From the NCBI GenBank assembly GCA_963082875.1, contig OY720098.1, positions 17,918,001 to 17,982,000 of the forward strand: DNA of 64,000 bases. Reading direction: 5' to 3'. Every line of letters starts with the position of its first letter. The first letter of the stretch is position 1. Position numbers and translations under genes: made by a program. A model generated the notes under the pieces. It searched no databases. It was not told the origin of the DNA and worked only from the letters and a program-made list of their open reading frames with translations. Positions 10,711-23,116 of this stretch are shown in pieces. This DNA comes from Corella eumyota (taxonomy: Eukaryota; Chordata; Ascidiacea; Phlebobranchia; Corellidae).

Positions 10711-13700
10711 GTTTCAAAAACTTTATTTTTAACAATTTTGGCCGTCGTAGCCTTAACACATGGGCAAGGTGAGTCATCAGAACAATAATGATTTGTTTTT
10801 AATGATATTTTAATTCGCTTTTAAAAATATGACTCATTTAAAGACAAGTTTTAACAAGTAGAAATATAGTGCAAGCCTAAATATTTAATTTGTTTTATTT
10901 TTATTTTTAGAGAGTCCACCACCACCAACTGGTATGTATATTCAAAAAAGCAATAAATTGTAAAATTGAATAATTTCAATTAAAAAAACGATATAGTTTT
11001 AATTTACAAAAGGTACGCGCAATCTGCATGGGTTAAACTGAAAACGTTAATTATTTCTACGCGTAGTATGTTAGTACTATAAACGTTAATTATTTCTACG
11101 CGTAGTATGTTAAACAAAAGTTTCATTAAGATTTAATCAAAATATGTATTAACAAACCAACTTTCAACCCAAGTTTTCAATTAAAATGCATAATAACGTT
11201 AGTGTATTAAATATTAACCGCGTCTAGTCGACTTGCTCATGCGAGCTCATTCAGTAATCAGATAATGGCGACGACCAATTGCGAGCCTATACGAGTTCAT
11301 TGCCTTAGGCTGTCAGCAATCGTGAAGGTCGCATAGGCGTTTGGTGCCTGTTACCATTAACGAAAATCGGCTTGTAGTCGTCCTTCATGAAAATGTTATA
11401 GGTCGGAATGTAAGCGTACACCTTAGGCGAAACAAACGTGTTGAACAACTATTATGGGATGACGACAGCGTTGTTCTAATAAACAAACCATGAGATTAGA
11501 ACGGAGTTGAAGAATGATTTGGCTCTCATGTATCGGGCTGTTAAGTTGATTGATTAGCATAAACATGTAAACATCTACTGTCCGGACCGCACGCTATTAC
11601 ACCCGTATACACCCTGCTTAATCGCACTACAAAAAACGAATTACATTAAGGATTTTATAGATATAACTTGACATTAACCTAAAGGCTAGTAGAATTCATG
11701 ATTAAATCAAGTGTAAACGAATACACAAATACAAGAAAATTTTAAACAACTAAAACGAGTCCGAGTACTGTTTTATTTAAAATTTATTATAAACCAAACG
11801 AAACCTGACTAACGCACCAGCAAAAGCGTGTTGATTTTTAGTACCTTAATTGGTCCTTTTTTAAATAATGAATTACCAAACATTAAATAGGCGACCACAC
11901 AATAAATAAATTTTACCAATATTACATTTTTCGTTTTTAAATGGTCTGTAAATACCAAGTAAATGGTTTATAATTAACCATAGGTGACCCTACACCACCA
12001 ATAGCCACTGCTCCACCAGCAACTGCACCACCAGCAACCGAACCAGTAGCGACAGAAGAACCAGATCCAGCATGCGATGGTATTTTTGATATTGGATTCA
12101 TCATCGATTCTTCAAGCTCAGTAGGCGCTGATAACTTTCAACTAACAAGAGAATTCGTCGGAGCCGTAAGTTTAATAAATGGCATAACGCGAATTAAAAT
12201 AACTAAATACAACACAATTATTATTGCAAAAAAAACAAAACTTAAGCCATAACTAAATTTAGGTTAGTAACCCTCTTATATTGTTCAATTTTCAGATTGT
12301 TAACAACCTTAACATTGGCCGAGATCAAAGCAGAGTATCTCTTGCCAGATACAACAGCTGGGTTGACTCGCGATTCCAATTCAACTCCATTTTCGATAAA
12401 GCACAAATACTTGAATCGATTGCAAACACTCCTTACTACGGAAAAGGAACCCAAACCGCAAGAGCACTTAACGTTTTTGCCAGTCACCATCTTCAGGTAG
12501 GTTTAAATTAAGCACCTAAGGTTGTTAGTGGTTAATAAAGGTGCAATGTCTCCGATAGAATGTGAAATGGATAAAATGTCGTCTAATTTTGTAAAATATG
12601 CTGAAGTTTTTTATAATTGTAAATGCATTTTTTTAAAAGATGTATAAAGCAGAGACCTAATAAATGCAATTTATATGAAAATTTGTTTTATTAATGTTTC
12701 TTTTTTTTATAGCCTTACAGTGGATGGCGCGAAGGAAGAGTACCAACCGTCGTTATCGTTGTCACTGATGGCCGAACTCAAGACTTCGACATGTTGGCTG
12801 ATGCAGCATTAAGGCTACGATCGAAGAGCACCCGTGTTATTGCTATCGGCGTTGGAGATGAAGTTTCCATCAACGATGCTGAATTGGCACAAATTGCTAC
12901 TCGACCAGCAAGCGAGAACGTCATTATTGTTCGAAATTTCGCTGATCTCTTTTTCGAAGTCGAGACCATCCTTACTCAGGTACATTAAACTTTAACATTT
13001 CGCAAATACATGGACCTAAGTGATTCGGAACGATTAAAGTTAGATCAAATTTTTAACTCTCTATATTTTGTAGGTCTGCTTGGCGGAAGGCGATGTCAAT
13101 GAGTGTTTGGCAGAAGTTAGTCCCTGCGATCAAGTTTGCACCAACACTGTTAATGGTTTTTACTGCGAATGTTACGCTGGTTACACCCTTGATGTTGATG
13201 TTACCACATGTTTGGGTAAGCAATTTTTTGATAATCATTGTATTTTAATAAGAAATTTTTTTTAAATACAATGCAAAAGTTTGCTATGGAATCATATAAC
13301 CCGTTCCTTGAGATTTTATTTAATAATTTAACAACTAAGTCCCTGCCTTTAAACTTTAGCAACTCAGTCTCTGCAACATTCTTTTAACTTTTCGTTGTAT
13401 ATTTAGATACCAACGAATGTAACAACGATAATGGTGGTTGCAGCGACCAGTGCGTCAACACACCAGGCAGCTTCGAATGCCAATGTGCTGTAGGACGAAT
13501 CCTTGCCGCTGATGGAAGATCATGCAGTATGTTATTTTATTTTTTGTGTGATTATCCAATTTATGTTTAAATAAGCAGTTCAAAAATATTTTAACCTAGA
13601 CCTGTGTTAACACTACAACTTTGTTTTTTCAGTTGACGACAGCTGTTTCCTTAATAACGATTGTGCGCAAATTTGCAACAACATTGTCGATGGAACCTTC

Positions 13701-16700
13701 CGTTGTTCCTGCCGAGCCGGATTCAGGCTTGATGAAGATGGAGTTGGTTGCTCAGGTAAATATAATCAATCAGAACAAAATAATAAACTTTAAAAACCGA
13801 GCCAATACTTCTAATACTGATAAATGTCAAAATTAAAATCCAACCCTTTTCCAACAACATTCAATTGAAAAAACTGTTAACTTAGCTCAACATATCTTAA
13901 CACTAAAACTCTATTCTTAGATATCAACGAATGTCTTGTCAACAACGGAGGTTGCGAATTCTCGTGTAACAACACTATGGGAAGTTTCTCGTGTGGCTGC
14001 CCAGCTGGCGAAGGTTTAAGACCTGACGGCCGAACCTGTGGTATCCAATGTTACTCTTGCGATCGTGCTCTTACCAACGAGGAATGCGACAACATCGTTG
14101 TCTGCGCCGAAACCCAGGTAAAGAATGAGTTTAATTTTCATAAAACAATAAACACAAGAAACATACTGTTTATAATATACAACAATTTGTATATAAAACT
14201 TCATAAAAGATACTTTAAGAATAAAGTTTTTGTCCATAATAATAAAAATGTTTTTGTGACACTTTGCAATTTTTTTGTGATATTCAGAGGTCCTGCCAAA
14301 CCACTACTCGACGTGAAAACGGTCAAACTTTGATCTACAAACAATGTAAACAGACCGAAGCCTGCGCCAACAACTTTATCCAGAATCCAAGAACCGCCTG
14401 GTCGCCAACACAAGTAAGTTTTGAAACCCACGGTTTATATTTCTTATTTTACAAACCAATTTACCAAAATAAAAGGTTAGGTTTCCTCAATTTAAAGCTT
14501 GATATGACGCGTTTTAGTTTATTTTAAAACTCCAACGCCTACGCGGCGCTCACGAATCACGTTTAACATATGTATACGTATTAACAGTGTAATGGCGGAG
14601 CTAACTCTGACGTATCCGTGTGCCGATGTTGTTGTCACGAATCTCTCTGTAACGCACCAGCTGATTGCACCATTGCTGATGAGATCGACATCTTCTGCCC
14701 AGATCCAGCTCTTTTCGAACTTCCAGCTAACATGAACATTTCCTGCACTGGAAACAGAGTAAGCGAATGCCGTAATAACTTGTCTTCTTTTAAATGGCAT
14801 TTTATGCAGCCAAGCATTTGAAAAATGTTTGTAGTAAAACTGATAAGTATGGTCAAATCTATGAAGATTAAATAAGGCCAATTTTAAGTGAATGTTTGTT
14901 GTTTCAGATCGGAGACACTTGCGATTTGATCTGCCCACCTGGATTCGCACCAGTCACTGGAGATGATACTTTGGTATGCTCACCAAGACCTCGAACCCTT
15001 GAAGGTTTCTGGCTTGGAGAAATCGGAGAATGTGGAGGTAAAACAGTAATTACTAAATAATCAAATAACCACATGGTATACTCGATTTAGGTTTTTGATT
15101 ATCCATAGATAATAATTACATTGAAATTTATAGTTTAGTACCAACGTATTACAATAATTAAAAAATATTTAAACATATTGTTTCTGCACAGATATCAATG
15201 AATGTTTGGTTGACAACGGTGGTTGCTCTCACACTTGTACCAACACCATTGGAAGCTTCGAATGCTCTTGCCCAGATGATAACCCATGTGCCAGCCAACT
15301 TCTTGACCTTTATTTTATTCTTGATTCATCAAGCTCTGTCGGACAAGCCAACTTCAACCTTATGCTTAACTTCGTTCAGGATGCCGTTGCACCTTTGACA
15401 GTTGGACAAGATGACGTTCGAGTAAGTAAACAAGAAATTTATCGCATCACTTTTAAGGCATTCTAAAGATACTTTTTAATATTAAGGCAATGCTTGTAAG
15501 ATTATAAGTGTTTGAGTTATCAAATTTTCTTAATCTAGGTCGGTTTGGAAACTTACAACAGACGAACAACCCCACGATTTGACTTCAACGAAGTTGCAAA
15601 CAACACCGATTTCGACAACAAAGTTTCTGTAAGTATTTCAACTTTCTTTTTGTAAAGTTCAAGCCTAAAGATTCAACAGATTCTAGTATGAAAATTAAAA
15701 AAACATTATACAAAAATATTTCCCTTGTTATTTCGTCACCAGTCGTAACATTACCAATGTAACCTGCTTCAATAATTTTAATTTTCTTTAATATTATAGT
15801 CCATTGAATACGCTGGACGTGGAACAAGAACTGCCCGTGCCATTGAAACCGCAGTTCAAGATGCTTTCAGGGCCGACAAAGGTCGACGTGCTGGTGTTCC
15901 TCTTGCCGTTGTTGTCATCACCGACGGACGATCCCAAGATTTCAGACGACTTCCACGAGTTGTTGAGGGACTTCATGCAGCCGCTTCCCAAGTTTTCGCC
16001 ATTGGTGTTTGTAAGTATAACAAATGTTAATTCTATGGGTATTTTGAGTTAAGTTTATGTAAAATTACTCGTTTTTGTCGAGGGACTTGGCTTTTAACCA
16101 AAGTTTTTGTCAAGCGACTTTGCGATTGATCGTACTTTAATTACTGTATGATAAGAAAAAATTTCAAATTTAATGATATCTATTTTTGTAAAAATTTACA
16201 GCTAACAGAGTCAACGAAAAAGAACTTCTCGATATTGCCGGTGGAGACAAAAGCAACTACGTCATGGTCACCGACTTTAACGCTTTGGATGCTGATCTTC
16301 TTTCAACCCTTGGCAGCAAGATTTGCGTGCAACCCGTACAACGTCATTTCCTTACAGTAAGTTATATTAAATTTAAAAGATATTTTGATTAAAATAAAAA
16401 ACAGGTTTTTAGGATTAAAATACCAAAAGAACCAAGATGAAGAAATAATAACACTAATAATAAATCGTTTTTAGTCTGATTTGAGAAACTGTGATGTCGA
16501 TGAATGTGCCATTGGAAACGGAGGATGCTCCCACGGATGTGTCAACACTGTCGGAAGCTTCACATGTACCTGCCCAGATGGATTCGGACTCGTTGGAAAC
16601 AACAACGTCTGTGGTAAGTTAAAAATCACTGCCACTTTCTGTTGACACAAATTGATAGGGTAAGAGTTTATGTCTTATATTGAATTTGCCTTACAGACGA

Positions 16701-19700
16701 AGATGAATGTTTGGATAACAACGGTGGTTGCGATCAGATCTGCATCAACGCTCTATTGACTCACCGATGCGCTTGCGAGAGCTCATTCCTTCTTGTAAGT
16801 TGATAATCCATTACATATACAAACTAATCCTAATCCAAAAGTAAAATGCTAAAAGAATTGAAAGCCACAGGAACGTATGATAATATAAATCTTATAGCAT
16901 AATCAGAAGTTGGCAGAATCTATAGAATAAATTATAAGTTAATTTTCGAATAGCGCTCGAACATTCTTAACAATATTTTCACAATCCAGGTTAATGTCAC
17001 CCAATGTATCGACCACAACGAATGTTTGGATGAAAATGGTGGATGCTCACACGGTTGCGAGAACCTTGTTGATGGATTCAGATGTACATGCCCACCAGGA
17101 TTTATCTTGGGAGCTGATGAAGAAACTTGTGGTATGTTATACTTTTACAACTGTTTAAAATGATTAAAACATAACTAATATGAGCAAGACAATTTCTCCA
17201 AGATCGAAACTATAACTTTCAAGATAAAACAGAAATCTTATTAATTTTTTTTTATTATTTTTTCAGAGGTCGACAGTTGTTTCAACCAACAATTCCCCTT
17301 CATTTGCGCACAACAATGTATCAACATACCAGGTGGTTCGTACATGTGCCAATGCGACTCTGGATATTCTCTTGATGAGGACGCACACAACTGTACCGGT
17401 AAGAACAACTTAAATTAAAGTGAAAACATCATTGAATTATATTTAAACTTCGATATCATCTCCAAAATTTTAAAATCTTTAGCAATAACTCAATTCAAAA
17501 GTTTATGAGATTGGTATTATTATTTGCAGTGCATACTAATATACATTTCTTTTATTTTTCAGAACTTAACGAATGTGACATGGCTAACGGTGGTTGCGAA
17601 CACACATGTGTTAACACCCCAGGCTCCTTCTTCTGCGAATGCCCAGAAGGATTTGCTCTCCGTGACGACGGAAAAACTTGCGGAATTGTCTGTTACACTT
17701 GCCAGAACGTACTTGAGAACGAAGAATGCAACTTGCCAGTTGTAAGCATTACTTCTAACATTATATAGGCCCTCTTTTCAAAAAATAGGCCCTTTTAATT
17801 GACAATAATAGACCACCCAAATATTGACTTAACCTGTTAGTTTTTCACATTATTTACTGATGGTATGTTATTTTAGGCATGCGCTGTCTCCCAAGATGCT
17901 TGCTTCACCACCATGCGAACCAGAGACAACGTCACTCGAATTTTCAAAGGTTGTCAACAAACTGAAGCTTGTGTCAACAACTTGATCCAAAACTTGCGTG
18001 AATCTGGTGAGGGACCATCCCAATGCAACCGAAACCTCCAGAACTCGAAATGCGAGTGCTGCTGTTTGGAATCTTTCTGTAACGCCGATTTGTGCCCATA
18101 CAACTTCACCCGTAAGTCGAATAATTGATTAAACCAAAATATAATATAATTTAACATTTATTAAAATATCAGTACATTAACTAAATTATTGTATTTCAGT
18201 TCCCGGATGCCCATCTTTCGACCAAGAAGATGTTATGTTCTACGGACTCCAAGACAATGGTGAAGTATTCCCAGGTGGTTCTGCCCGAGTTGTCTGTGCT
18301 GAAGGTTTCACCTTTGCATCAGGCGGTGTTCTCTTGACCCAATTGAACTGCAACTACAACTTCCAAAACGAAACCGCTGAATGGGACGGTTCACCAGAAG
18401 ACCTTGACTCATGCACAGGTAGGTCTTATTATTACAACCAATGTTTAACTACTAGTTTTAGCAACAAAAAGCATACAGGCTATACCCTGCAATATATAAA
18501 CACTAACTAACTTGGTTTGTGTAATGTAGATATCGATGAATGTGCTGAGAACAATGGAGGCTGCGTCGAGCCAGCTATCTGTGTCAACTTACCAGGATCA
18601 TTTGAATGTGTGTGCCCAGAAGTGCCAGACGATTACGTTCTTATTGATGACTTTGTATGCGAAAGGTAAAAACTATTTAATTTCAGATATTAATTGAATA
18701 GTAGCAAGACTTGGTGAGAACCGCTAACAAAAAGTATCGCTAACAAAAAGCTATTTCAAAGGAAAAGTTTAAAAATGTTTAACTCGGTCAATAAATACAG
18801 AATTATCGATATTATCCACTAATTCACTGCATATTACAGAGACGAATGCGCTGACCCAGACCAGGGAGGTTGCTCTCACAACTGTACCAACACCATCGGT
18901 AGCTACCAGTGCCAATGCCCCAACGGATATTCTCTCCTCGACGATGAACTCACTTGTGACTTCAACGAATGCGCTGACGCCAACGGAGGATGCGCACAGA
19001 TCTGTAACAACATCTTGGGAGGATTCGAATGTTTGTGCCAAGACGGTTACACCATTGGTGTTGATGGACGCGAATGTGTCGGTAAGAAACTAAATTAAAA
19101 TGGTTCTAGAATAACTACAAGTCTAAACTAAATGCATTCGTTGTACTTGTCTAGTTAACATTCAGTAAGAGTAGTTTATGAGCTTTACAATGATACTATT
19201 TGTATTGCTGTTTTAAGGGTAAAAATACTGTTCGTAATAAAACAAATTTTTCAATAAATTTATTATTGTACAGATGTTGATGAATGTTTGACCGACAACG
19301 GTGGTTGCTCCCACATTTGCACCAACTTGGTTCCCGGCTACGAATGCTCTTGCCCAGAAAACATGCTCTTGAACGACGACGGATTCACCTGTCGAGAAAA
19401 CCCATGCTTCGTCGATAATGGTGGATGTGGACAAATCTGTACCGCATTGGAAATTGGATTTGAATGCTCATGCGCCCAAGGTAAATTTACTTGAAATCAA
19501 GAGAACTTAAAACATGGTGGTGCTAAAAGTAGAATTTATTATCAAGAATTAAGATTTAAATAAACAATATTTTGCTCTTAGGTTACGAACTTTTGGAAGA
19601 CGGTAGCTGTATCGATATCAACGAGTGCTTTGACAACAACGCTGGTTGCCAATACAACTGCACTAACTTTGATGGTGGATTCACTTGTGAGTGCCCAGCA

Positions 19701-22700
19701 GGAGAAGCTCTTCGACCAGATGGACGAAACTGCGGTAAATTTAAAATTTGTTGGCTCTTGAACTTATACAATACATTATTTTAAAATTAAGTTCACAATA
19801 CAAGTACTTATTCGTGATTTTAACATTAATTAAAATTGTCTACAGGACGTGCATGTTACTCTTGCCAAAACGCTGCAACCAACGAAGAATGTAACGCTCA
19901 ACCTTTGGAAGTCTGCCCAAGTGACGCCGATGCCTGTGAGAACCAAGTCCGAGTTCACAGTGGAATCAAGAGAATCTTCAAGAGATGCAAACAATCGAAA
20001 TCTTGCAACAACAACTTCATCCAGAACCCGAGACTTGCTTTCTTACCAACCCAATGTAACAATGACGATGCTAACGATGTGTGCAGATGTTGTTGTACTG
20101 GACATTTGTGTAACTTTAACGAGAAGCCATGCCAGGCCCAGATCACTTGTAACGCTAACTTGGTAAGTAAATTTTAAAAGATCTTGTTAAAAATCCGTTA
20201 AGAAAAATATGTTCAATTTTATACTAATATTTTTAAATATAGGCTGATGTCGTCATCGTTCTTGATTCATCCAGCTCTGTTAAATTCGACAACTTCCAAA
20301 TCATGAAGTCTTTCACATCATCCCTCTTCCAAACCTTCAGACTTGGACCAGGCCGAGTTCACGCTGCTCTTCTCAGGTATTACAACCTAAATTAACGTCA
20401 CATGCTTTTATAATGTTATTAACAACAACAACACGAGGCTAAAATTGTTGCTTTTTTACTTTTAGATACAACAACCAACAAGACGAACGATTCGGTCTAG
20501 CCAACACCAACGACCGTGATGAAGTTATTGATGCCGTCGAAAGTGTACCATACAGAGGACGGGGAACTTTGACTGGTGCCGCTCTTACTTACGTTCGAGA
20601 TAATATCCTCCGAGAAGAAAATGGTGCTCGACCTGGTGTACCCAAGATCGTTATCACACTTACTGACGGTTTGTCTCAGGTATGCCCCCATATACAATTT
20701 AAAATTTCACATATTATTAAGGCATAAAACAGAAGCACCTCAAGTGTTAATAAAATAGCCACATGTCCTCAAGTTAAGATTCAAACTCGTATTAATATTA
20801 AGTAATACGTTAAATTTAACAGGATAACGTTGGTCGCCCCAGTCAAGCTCTTCGAGACGATGGTGTCACTACCTTTGCCGTTGGTATTGGATCTTCATTC
20901 ATGAACAACCCAGCTCAACTTGAAGATATTGCTGGTGCCGATGACCGTTTGTTTGTTGTACAAGACTTTCAAGATTTGAGCGGAACCATTCTTAACACCA
21001 TCCAAGAATCGATTTGCCACGGTAGGTTTTAACTCCTTTTTAACAGCATTAGTGTTTGCTAATACAACTACCGCCATTACATTTTAAATTTACATTAAAA
21101 TTGAAGGTAAGGCAAAAGCATAAACGGTTTTTGTTTTGCAGACGACGACGAATGTGCAACCGCCAATGGTGGATGCTCTGACGAATGTGTCAACACCCAA
21201 GGATCTTTCTTCTGTCGATGCCCAGATGGCTCTGCCCTTGGCGATGATCTTAGAACTTGTATTGCAGGTAATTTCTTTAGTTGAAACTACATAAAACCTA
21301 ACCCGTGTGTAAGAATAGTTAAATTTAAATGCAGACACCAAGTAAAATTAATATGAGCTTAAGTTTTCTATTGGTGATTGTGTCATCTGTTGTAAAAGAC
21401 AAAATTTATAACAAACATTTTTATAGGATTAAACGAGAGCCTTGCTGCTGCTGATGAGTGTGCCGACAACAACGGTGGTTGCAGCCAGATCTGCCAAGAC
21501 TTCTTGATCGGTTACAACTGCTCCTGCAACGAAGGATACGAACTTGGAATCGATTTAAGAACTTGCTTTGGTAAATAAAGCGTGCAGTTTCGATAAAAAA
21601 ATCGATAAAGTAACTATAACATGATTCTATAAAGTTTAAAATGTAACTGACAGAATATAATTCAAGATAAGTGTTAATAACTTTACGTCCAAAGATTGTT
21701 TAAAGCACAAGTTTTTTTCAAATTGCTTATAATAGGAGCACCAAAATAACCAATCCAAATTTTTTAGATGCTGATGAATGTACAAACTCCCCATGCTCAC
21801 ACTCTTGCGTCAACACCATTGGTGGATTCTTCTGTGAATGCCCAGAAGATTTCATGATCACTGCCGACCGATACACTTGCGTTCGACGTGAAGGATGTAA
21901 GTGTTATAACCTTCAGTATAAGCATTATATAAATATAGCTTTGTTCAGTGTTTAAATTTACTTGATGAAATTTTAAGATTTCTTAATTACAATAAACCTT
22001 AAAAAACTTTGAAAGCGCCTGCAGAAATGTCTTGAAGAGATTTTAACAACTGTTTTTAATTTTAGTCGCTGACTGCCCATCTGGTTATGATGCCGCTGGA
22101 CACAGTTGCACAAGAATAATCAACGCTCAGTTAATTGACTATCCTACTGCACAAGCTGACTGCGATACCGACGGTGGACGACTTGTCAAGATTGCTGACG
22201 AAGGAAACTTGTTGATCTTTAGCCGCAAATACAATGTCGCAAGTTGGATTGGTCTTACAGGAGGTGAAGACACTGGCTTCACTTTCTCTGACGGAACCCC
22301 AATGATGTTCCCAGCTGCATGGGCTGATGGTCAACCAAGTAAGTATTTTTTTAAATAACGATTTTAGAAGTTAAAGCCAAAGCAAAATGAGCAAAGTTAA
22401 ACAAAATTCTGTTTTAAGGTGGAGATGGATGCGTGTACCTTAATCAACGTTTCTTCGTCAGCCCCTGCGAGGCTGATTTCTACGCAATCTGTGAACTTCG
22501 TAAGTACTTCAACATTCTTTACCATTAATTTTTGTTTAAAATTTGGTCTTGACTCGAAAGTTTACACTTTAATTTTTTTTTACAGCTCGTGCAACTGCTC
22601 TGGTCGTCTTTAGCCGAACCTGGCCTAATGGTGCACAAGGAAAACTTTACTTCCCTACTGATGTGAACACAGTCAAAGTAACTTTCCCAGCCCCAATTAA

Positions 22701-23116
22701 AGAAATCAACGTAAGTGTTTGTTTTTAAAAGATCCTAAGAAACTACTAAACTACCAAGACAACATTTAAAAAAGATATATTGAAATAAGTAACCAAGTTT
22801 TGATTTATTGAAATTAATAGTTGATTCTGACATTCATTTTGTTGAAGTAATCATAACTTTAACACATTTTAAACGCCAAATAAAAAACTGGCTAAGCTTT
22901 TGTTGGTAAAAAAAGCAATTTACTAAACAACTTATTTTTAAATTTCAGGTATGGTTTGGTTCAGTCGCCCGAAAAATCAATAACCGTGAATTCGTCATCT
23001 CCCAAAATGATAACGAGCGACAGAGCGGCATGGGCCAAGCTGAATTCGTCTTGGAAATGAGAGGTCGACGATTCCCAAGCTACGATGTTGAAGTCGAGGA
23101 ATACGTCATGGCATAA
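10708..23116 (+). CDS. giant secreted vWA/EGF/Ly6/sushi/C-type lectin mosaic protein
   Basis: Thirty-eight exons, all with GT-AG borders and matching phase, encode 2072 residues ending at TAA 23114-23116. Order: signal peptide (1-19), Pro/Thr-rich linker, vWA1 (about 60-245), four EGF, Ly6-like 1 with sushi-like 1 (415-580), short EGF plus vWA2 (to 809), five EGF, Ly6-like 2 with sushi-like 2 (to 1190), six EGF, Ly6-like 3 (1438-1540), vWA3 (1543-1724), three EGF, a C-type lectin domain (about 1858-1975) and a 97-residue C-terminal domain of unknown type. There is no membrane anchor. vWA plus EGF recalls matrilins, but the embedded three-finger domains are unlike that family. Coding exons favour C-ending codons (AAC, TTC, GAC, TGC), unlike the A/T-ending usage of neighbouring genes, suggesting high expression. 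A role in extracellular matrix, tunic or adhesion is inference. Exons are listed with the domain blocks below. Confidence 0.88.
10932..11983 (+). other. intron 2, with tandem repeat and GC-richer patch
   Basis: A one-kilobase intron, large for this gene. It holds a 39-base tandem duplication (11042-11112) and a GC-richer patch at about 11215-11480 that is unlike the surrounding A/T-rich intron. The patch has no open frame of note, so it may be a regulatory module or an old insertion. Confidence 0.5.
11042..11112. repeat. 39-bp tandem duplication
   Basis: AAACGTTAATTATTTCTACG followed by CGTAGTATGTTA occurs at 11042-11073 and 11081-11112 with no mismatch. Each unit includes the palindrome CTACGCGTAG. 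Confidence 0.88.
13074..15037 (+). other. exons 6-12: four EGF, Ly6/uPAR-like domain 1, sushi-like domain 1
   Basis: Exons 13074-13215, 13407-13526, 13633-13755, 13921-14117, 14288-14413, 14588-14758, 14908-15037. The EGF domains are phase 1-1 and mostly of the D-x-[ND]-E-C calcium-binding type. Exon 9 runs from an EGF directly into [13 protein letters not shown], the first finger of a three-finger domain that closes with [11 protein letters not shown], the CCxxxxCN signature of Ly6/uPAR and activin-receptor ectodomains. It is interrupted by introns at 14118 and 14414. A four-Cys sushi-like module follows. Confidence 0.8.
15192..16356 (+). other. exons 13-16: short EGF fused to vWA domain 2
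   Basis: Exons 15192-15421, 15539-15628, 15800-16010, 16202-16356. Exon 13 encodes an EGF that stops after its fifth Cys region ([11 protein letters not shown]) and enters vWA2 without an intron. vWA2 has [17 protein letters not shown] and VITDG, so its metal site is intact. Confidence 0.85.
16475..18418 (+). other. exons 17-23: five EGF, Ly6-like domain 2, sushi-like domain 2
   Basis: Exons 16475-16613, 16697-16794, 16990-17131, 17267-17398, 17563-17741, 17877-18111, 18200-18418. The block repeats the EGF-Ly6-sushi order of exons 6-12. Exon 21 again joins the last EGF to the first Ly6 finger ([13 protein letters not shown]), and exon 22 ends with [11 protein letters not shown]. This Ly6 copy has one internal intron (17742), against two in copy 1. 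Confidence 0.82.
18530..20162 (+). other. exons 24-28: six EGF and Ly6-like domain 3
   Basis: Exons 18530-18665, 18840-19081, 19274-19480, 19582-19734, 19846-20162. Exon 25 encodes two whole EGF domains, and the fifth EGF of this block is split between exons 26 and 27. Ly6 copy 3 ([13 protein letters not shown] to [11 protein letters not shown]) lies wholly in exon 28. No sushi-like module follows; the chain enters vWA3. Confidence 0.83.
20243..21021 (+). other. exons 29-31: vWA domain 3
   Basis: Exons 20243-20376, 20466-20679, 20823-21021. The metal-site motifs are [17 protein letters not shown] and LTDG. The domain ends in ESICH, where the Cys probably pairs across the vWA domain as in matrilins. 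Confidence 0.85.
21142..23116 (+). other. exons 32-38: three EGF, C-type lectin domain, unknown C-terminus
   Basis: Exons 21142-21267, 21427-21570, 21768-21896, 22066-22338, 22419-22499, 22586-22710, 22949-23116. The lectin fold is supported by [17 protein letters not shown] and GDGCVYLN...[11 protein letters not shown] with the expected Cys spacing. The usual EPN or QPD sugar-selectivity triplets are absent, so sugar binding is doubtful. The last two exons encode about 97 residues (from [12 protein letters not shown]) that match no domain I recognise. Confidence 0.82.

Larger units (their letters stand above)
10708..12979 (+). other. exons 1-5: signal peptide, Pro/Thr linker, vWA domain 1
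   Basis: Exons 10708-10768, 10911-10931, 11984-12165, 12296-12496, 12713-12979. The start [19 protein letters not shown] is a good signal peptide. Exon 2 is only 21 bases (ESPPPPTG). The linker repeats PPAT units. The vWA domain keeps its metal-ion-dependent adhesion site: DSSSS, the Thr in KGTQTARAL, and VTDG. Confidence 0.87.

Noticed and set aside
14519-14950. 143-codon minus-strand frame
   Set aside because: It lies opposite the Ly6-like exon and its flanking introns; long only because the coding strand avoids the complementary stops.
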